This document shows positions 60,447-64,000 of a stretch of 64,000 nucleotides of DNA, one piece after another (position 1 is the first letter of the stretch; the number at the start of each line of letters is the position of its first letter). The DNA is taken from assembly GCA_018660265.1 (NCBI GenBank), contig JABJKS010000011.1, positions 29,928-93,927 on the forward strand, given 5' to 3'. The notes under the pieces were generated by a model. The model was not told the origin of the DNA and made no database searches. It saw nothing but the letters and a program-made list of their open reading frames with translations. This DNA comes from Rhodospirillaceae bacterium (GTDB lineage: Bacteria; Pseudomonadota; Alphaproteobacteria; GCA-2731375). Made by a program: the position numbers and the translations under genes.

Positions 60447-60971
60447 ATGAAAGTTGAACTTCATACAGCCCGACTAACACTGCGGCCCTTCGTTGCCGCC
60501 GACCGGCAGGACCTGGGTGAATTATTCGCAGACGAGGCGGTGCGGCGGCACTTAGCTGTTGGACCGTTGAGCAAGAACGGCGCGGCGGCGTTTGCCGGCA
60601 GGTTCATTACGGCAAATCAGAATGAATGGCGCGAAGGAAATTGCGGTGCCTTGGCGCTGACCTCCCCTGAAGGCGGGCCGGTTTTCGGCTATTGCGGCCT
60701 GCGCCTGTTGCCGGACCGGATTAGCGCTGTCGAATTGCTCTACGCATTGCAGCAAAGCAGTTGGGGCCAGGGTCTGGCGACGGAAGCGGCAGAGGCGGTT
60801 TTAGCATGGGGGTTCTCGAACCTGGATGTACGGGAAATTCAGGCCTTCACCCGCCCCGAACATACGGCGTCCCGCCGGGTTATGGAAAAATTAGGTATGC
60901 TCTACCAGGGAGAGACGGACCGCTATTACGGCGAAACCCTGGCGGTGTATAACTTGCCGCGCCCAGGGTAA
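60447..60971 (+). CDS. GNAT family N-acetyltransferase (RimJ/RimL-like)
   Basis: The 174-residue protein starts M-K-V-E-L-H-T-A-R-L-T-L-R-P-F, the hallmark of RimJ/RimL-type acetyltransferases, and has the acetyl-CoA pyrophosphate loop Q-S-S-W-G-Q-G-L-A-T-E-A and the C-terminal R-R-V-M-E-K-L-G-M motif. It would acetylate an amino group of a protein, peptide or small molecule. Substrate unknown. It stands alone, 45 bp after the 73-nt inverted repeat. Confidence 0.92.
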   Translation: MKVELHTARLTLRPFVAADRQDLGELFADEAVRRHLAVGPLSKNGAAAFAGRFITANQNEWREGNCGALALTSPEGGPVFGYCGLRLLPDRISAVELLYALQQSSWGQGLATEAAEAVLAWGFSNLDVREIQAFTRPEHTASRRVMEKLGMLYQGETDRYYGETLAVYNLPRPG

Positions 60972-60999
60972 CTTTGGGCCGCTTTAGAAGATGTCGCGG

Positions 61000-61725
61000 C
61001 TAATCACTGCCGGCCATGACCGTTTGCGTAGTTGCCAAAGACGGGGCCAGCCAATGGCCGAAAAAACGGTGGGACCAGGCATCAATGCGGTCCCCGTGCG
61101 TGGCCTGGCCCGCATGTTGGCGATCACGGGCCTGGGCCCCGGGCAGGACCATGCGGTGGGCCGCTTTGGTGCTCCATCGCTGCATCATCTCGGCCGTCAC
61201 ATCGGGATGAAACTGCAGTCCATAAGCGTTGCCGACACGAAAGGCCTGATTGGGGAACAGCTCGCTCCGGGCCAGATGCTCTACGGTATTGGGCAGTGTG
61301 AAACCTTCACTATGCCATTGATAAAAATGCTGCTCATCATCGAACAGACCCTGACCCGCAGGCGACGGCGTTACTTTGTAGTAGCCGATCTCGTGAAACC
61401 CCTCCGGGTGGCCTTCAACCGTACCGCCTAAAAAGCGCGCCAGTATTTGTGCGCCAAGGCAGATGCCCATGAACGGCTTGCCCGACCGCAAGGCCACATC
61501 CATCCAATCCAGCTCATCCCGGATAAAGGGCAAGTGATCGTCATTGGCGCTCATGGGCCCGCCGAACATCACCGCGCCGGCATAGTCGTCCATGCTTTCG
61601 GGCAATAGATCGCCACAGGCAGGCCGGCAGATCACCGCCTCACAGCCATAGGCATCCACCAACTGGCCGATCCGGCCCGGGTTGGAGGTAAGTTGATGAA
61701 CGATGAGTAATATGCGTGGTTTCAT
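61000..61725 (-). CDS. Class I glutamine amidotransferase-like protein
   Basis: The 241-residue protein has the catalytic cysteine in F-M-G-I-C-L-G-A-Q-I-L-A-R and the histidine in L-Q-F-H-P-D-V-T, with V-M-F-G-G-P-M-S-A-N-D at the oxyanion side. This is the GMP-synthase-amidotransferase-like group (COG0518) that stands alone; relatives hydrolyse gamma-glutamyl amides. The C-terminal 35 residues are unlike the family core. It is convergent with the acetyltransferase gene, 28 bp apart. Confidence 0.9.
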   Translation of the reverse strand: MKPRILLIVHQLTSNPGRIGQLVDAYGCEAVICRPACGDLLPESMDDYAGAVMFGGPMSANDDHLPFIRDELDWMDVALRSGKPFMGICLGAQILARFLGGTVEGHPEGFHEIGYYKVTPSPAGQGLFDDEQHFYQWHSEGFTLPNTVEHLARSELFPNQAFRVGNAYGLQFHPDVTAEMMQRWSTKAAHRMVLPGAQARDRQHAGQATHGDRIDAWSHRFFGHWLAPSLATTQTVMAGSD

Positions 61726-61768
61726 GGCTTCTGGTTAGATATCTTACACCTGTCCGGTTAGGGAAGTC

Positions 61769-62755
61769 TTATTCCGCTGCAATCGCGGAAGCTCGGGCCA
61801 GAGCCGCCAAATCCGCGCTCAGGGCGGCGGCATCCTGGATCATCTCCTCAATGATCTGCGCCGTGCTCTTAATCTCCGTGATCATGCCCGCGACCTGGCC
61901 TGCGGTACCCTGGTCCCGCTTGCCTTTATCGGTTTTGTCGGAATGGCCATAGTTCTGCCGGGCGATCTGACGCAACCGCTTCAGCTCCTCTTTCGAGGCG
62001 CCTGACATACGCGCATCCTCGTAAGCCCGAATTTCAGGCGTCGCAATACAGCGCACCGTCGCCCCGGTCAAAACAGCCGAAACAATGGTATCCGTGGCGC
62101 TCATACCCAGGACCGCGTTGCGATACCACTCATTCACCGCCGCCTCCTTGGTCGCGACCAGAACCGTACCCAACTGCACACCCACAGCACCCAGTGCCAG
62201 CATGGCCAAAAAGCCCCGGCCATCGCCAATACCGCCTGCGGCCAACACGGGGATATCCAGGGCATCCACCACTTGCGGCACCAATGGCAGGGTCGCCACA
62301 CCGCCGACATGGCCGCCCGCCTCGTTACCCGAGGCGATAACAGCATCCACCCCTTCAGCCTGAACCCGCAGGGCATGTTCCACAGTGGGGATCACCGGAA
62401 TGACAATGATGCCGGCATCTTTCATGGTGCCCACGGCGGCCTCACCCGGATCGGCCCGACCGGTGGTGACGATGGGTACCTCCATCTCCACGCATATTTT
62501 GGCCCGGGATTCCGTAAAGGCCCGGCCCATGGGGGTGATGTTCACAGCGACGGGTTTATCCGTCAACTTGCGCGCAGCTTCAATATCGCCATACAGCGCC
62601 TCTTCCGTACCGCCAAATGTAGGTAGAATGCCCAGGCCGCCCGCTTCGGATGTTGCGGCAACAAGATCCGGTCCGCCCGCCCCCTGCATGGCACCTTGTA
62701 GGATGGGATAGCGAATGCCCAGCAGATCGCAAATCTCGGTATGAAACATATCCAA
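61769..62755 (-). CDS. Nitronate monooxygenase family flavoprotein
   Basis: This is a 328-residue TIM barrel: Y-P-I-L-Q-G-A-M-Q near the start, A-E-G-V-D-A-V-I-A-S-G-N-E-A-G-G-H-V-G with the catalytic histidine, P-V-L-A-A-G-G-I-G-D-G-R-G (FMN phosphate) and L-G-A-V-G-V-Q-L-G-T. It oxidises nitronates such as propionate-3-nitronate, or acts as a related enoyl reductase. The last 40 residues are alanine-rich. It is transcribed in the same direction as the amidotransferase gene, 43 bp upstream. Confidence 0.92.
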   Translation of the reverse strand: MDMFHTEICDLLGIRYPILQGAMQGAGGPDLVAATSEAGGLGILPTFGGTEEALYGDIEAARKLTDKPVAVNITPMGRAFTESRAKICVEMEVPIVTTGRADPGEAAVGTMKDAGIIVIPVIPTVEHALRVQAEGVDAVIASGNEAGGHVGGVATLPLVPQVVDALDIPVLAAGGIGDGRGFLAMLALGAVGVQLGTVLVATKEAAVNEWYRNAVLGMSATDTIVSAVLTGATVRCIATPEIRAYEDARMSGASKEELKRLRQIARQNYGHSDKTDKGKRDQGTAGQVAGMITEIKSTAQIIEEMIQDAAALSADLAALARASAIAAE

Positions 62756-62856
62756 CTCCCAGCCTACACTGATACATTACGCATAATTTTGCAGGCTACC
62801 ATATACCATTCACCACTGATATATTAGCCAATCGGCAAATTTATGAGGGAAAATAC

Positions 62857-63195
62857 ATGTCTCCCATCCAAATTCTGCGCCCGGCTTGTATGTTGGGTAT
62901 TTTCTTTGTCGCTGCCTGCGCGCAGGAGCCTGTGTGGAGCAAACCCAGCGGCAACGCCGAGATCTTCAAACAGGACAGCTCCGCCTGTTATCGCGGTGCC
63001 AGCCAGCAGGCGGAGCGGCAAATGGCCAATCGAGGCGGCGCCACGGGCTCACAGATCGACGTCCGCACCGGACAAAACCGTATTCGCGACACCACACAAA
63101 ACGCCCAGAGCGCCCACAAGCTGGAAGAAAACGCCAAACGCAACCGCCTCTATTCCGAATGCATGCACCGCCTGGGCTATCGCCGGGCTGAATAA
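62857..63195 (+). CDS. Small lipoprotein, function unknown
   Basis: The 112-residue product has a lipoprotein signal: hydrophobic M-L-G-I-F-F-V-A-A-C21 followed by A-Q-E-P. The mature part is polar and glutamine/arginine-rich (Q-Q-A-E-R-Q-M-A-N-R) with two cysteines (44 and 104) in S-S-A-C-Y-R and Y-S-E-C-M-H-R-L-G-Y. A GAGGGAAAA precedes the ATG. The C-x-x-x-L-G-Y ending is seen in many short envelope lipoproteins, but no family role is known. Confidence 0.72.
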   Translation: MSPIQILRPACMLGIFFVAACAQEPVWSKPSGNAEIFKQDSSACYRGASQQAERQMANRGGATGSQIDVRTGQNRIRDTTQNAQSAHKLEENAKRNRLYSECMHRLGYRRAE

Positions 63196-63253
63196 CCGGC
63201 AAAAGCCAAGCCCAGAGGGGCCATGCCTGACGTAAGGTGACGTCACCTATCGG

Positions 63254-63910
63254 TCAGAGGCTTTTTAGATATTCCAACAACGCAGTTTTGTCCGCTGCTT
63301 TTAGCTTGACGCCATAGAGATGCCCGGCGTTGCTGTTGCCGGGTTTGCGGGTGTCAAACTTCATCGTGTTGGTATCCGCCACGTCCATGAAGCCGACCTT
63401 TTCAGCATCAATACGGGGCGAACCTGTGTTAAAGGTCACCGGCCTGTTTGCCGGTGCTTCAAGCAGGCTGGTCAGATTGGGCACGGAACCGTTATGCAGA
63501 AACGGCCCGGTTGACCAAATTCCGTTCAGGGGGCGGGCGCGGTATTGCACCGTTTGCAGCTCTTCCAGACAACCCACGTCTTCGCCCGGCCGGTTGGTGC
63601 CGTCCTCGACCAACATTTCGAAAAGCGCCGCCTTGTTTGCGCTGCGGGCCTCAAGCGCCTTGGTAATCTGCGCCTTATTGGCACCGGACGCGGCCATGCG
63701 GGCGATCAGGTGCTTGTCCGTTTCCTGCACTTTTCTATGAGCGCCTGAAGTCAGGCCCAGTCCTTCGCCCAGGGAATGCAGGGCCCCTGTGAACGATTTC
63801 CAAACTTCACCCACCAAGGCAGAGGCAACGGGACGTGCCACCGCGGCAAGATCATGCATCATCACGCCAACCGACATATGTGCCAGAAGCTGATTAGGGT
63901 CCGTGGACAT
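63254..63910 (-). pseudogene. C-terminal part of a di-haem cytochrome c peroxidase-like protein, cut by an IS
   Basis: The 218 remaining residues carry Y-R-A-R-P-L-N-G-I-W-S-T-G-P-F-L-H-N-G-S-V-P-N-L and G-N-S-N-A-G-H-L-Y-G, the conserved end of large di-haem cytochrome c peroxidase-like proteins. The N-terminal haem motifs (C-x-x-C-H) are missing, a stop codon lies immediately before the apparent start at 63910, and an insertion element begins directly upstream. M-S-T-D-P-N-Q at the apparent start resembles an internal (G-T-D-P) site of the family. The gene was therefore truncated by the insertion at the window edge. Confidence 0.75.
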
Positions 63911-63911
63911 T

Positions 63912-64000
63912 TAAGGGATTCCCACAGACTCTGAAATGTGATTCAAACTTCCTTTTGAGGGGAGTTTTCATGAACACGGATCGATTTGTCATTAGCGACG
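63912..64000 (+). mobile_element. Left end of an IS5-type insertion sequence with the start of its transposase
   Basis: GGGATTCCCACAGACTCTGA begins at 63915 and looks like a terminal inverted repeat. A GAGGGGAG ribosome site precedes ATG 63970, which opens M-N-T-D-R-F-V-I-S-D, a typical N-terminus of IS5-family DDE transposases. The element continues outside the window. It interrupts the cytochrome gene at 63910. Confidence 0.7.

Overview
The window reads as the chromosome of an alphaproteobacterium, probably of a Rhodospirillales-like lineage. The evidence is the gene order ffh-rpsP-rimM-trmD-rplS-leuC-leuD-leuB on one strand, bamB next to der with an acidic linker in Der, a CpdR-type receiver beside an N-formylglutamate amidohydrolase, a DUF2333 protein and an FnrN-type oxygen regulator. 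The species cannot be named from the sequence. Base composition is moderately GC-rich, except in two AT-richer accessory stretches.

Layout. 1-850: end of an SMP-30-like gene, a YggT membrane protein and tRNA-Ala(CGC). 802-3516: a 2.7-kb remnant island bounded by a perfect 51-bp direct repeat of the tRNA-Ala 3' end. It holds an Rhs tip fragment, an intact and a broken copy of a probable immunity gene, and a REP-associated tyrosine transposase among its repeats. 3550-8300: lipoprotein, CoA-transferase, MmgE/PrpD protein, amidase and a small hidden membrane protein. 8400-11900: TPR membrane protein, bamB, der. 11900-18230: a minus-strand catabolic operon (flavin monooxygenase, two GFA proteins, Rieske dioxygenase alpha and beta, acyl-CoA ligase, class II aldolase). 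18400-23000: acetyl-CoA-synthetase-like ligase, LysR regulator, cytochrome c', SEC-C protein, RidA. 23100-26560: polar amino-acid ABC transporter. 26600-32860: a second minus-strand catabolic cluster (EthD, carboxyltransferase, TauD, SDR, AhpD-like, Fe(II)/2OG oxygenase, HD oxygenase-like). 33000-38760: PAS histidine kinase, DUF2333, universal stress protein, lytic transglycosylase, N-formylglutamate amidohydrolase, cpdR.

38870-47166 is a mobile, decaying island ending at tRNA-Leu(CAA). It carries an IS110 element broken by a 5-bp repeat expansion, an IS5-type remnant butted against a tyrosine integrase that has lost its N-terminus, and a primase-like fragment. Inside is an apparently intact, translationally coupled three-gene operon: a SIR2-domain protein, a 192-aa unknown protein, and an 813-aa Rad50/SMC-like ATPase with a CPIC zinc hook. 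The order (effector, small protein, SMC) matches Lamassu/DdmABC anti-phage and anti-plasmid systems, with SIR2 as the likely NAD-consuming effector. This is the best candidate for a defence system in the window.

47300-56460: leucine biosynthesis (leuB, leuD, leuC, leuA) interleaved with the rplS-trmD-rimM-rpsP-ffh translation block. 56880-63200: cupin protein, nucleotidyltransferase, membrane protein, FNR-type regulator, acetyltransferase, glutamine amidotransferase, nitronate monooxygenase, lipoprotein. 63250-64000: a cytochrome c peroxidase-like gene cut by another IS, whose transposase starts at 63970.

Five copies of a roughly 100-bp, two-hairpin intergenic repeat (38049, 38758, 47308, 50698, 60111) are scattered through the right half. 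Two of them overlap gene stop codons.
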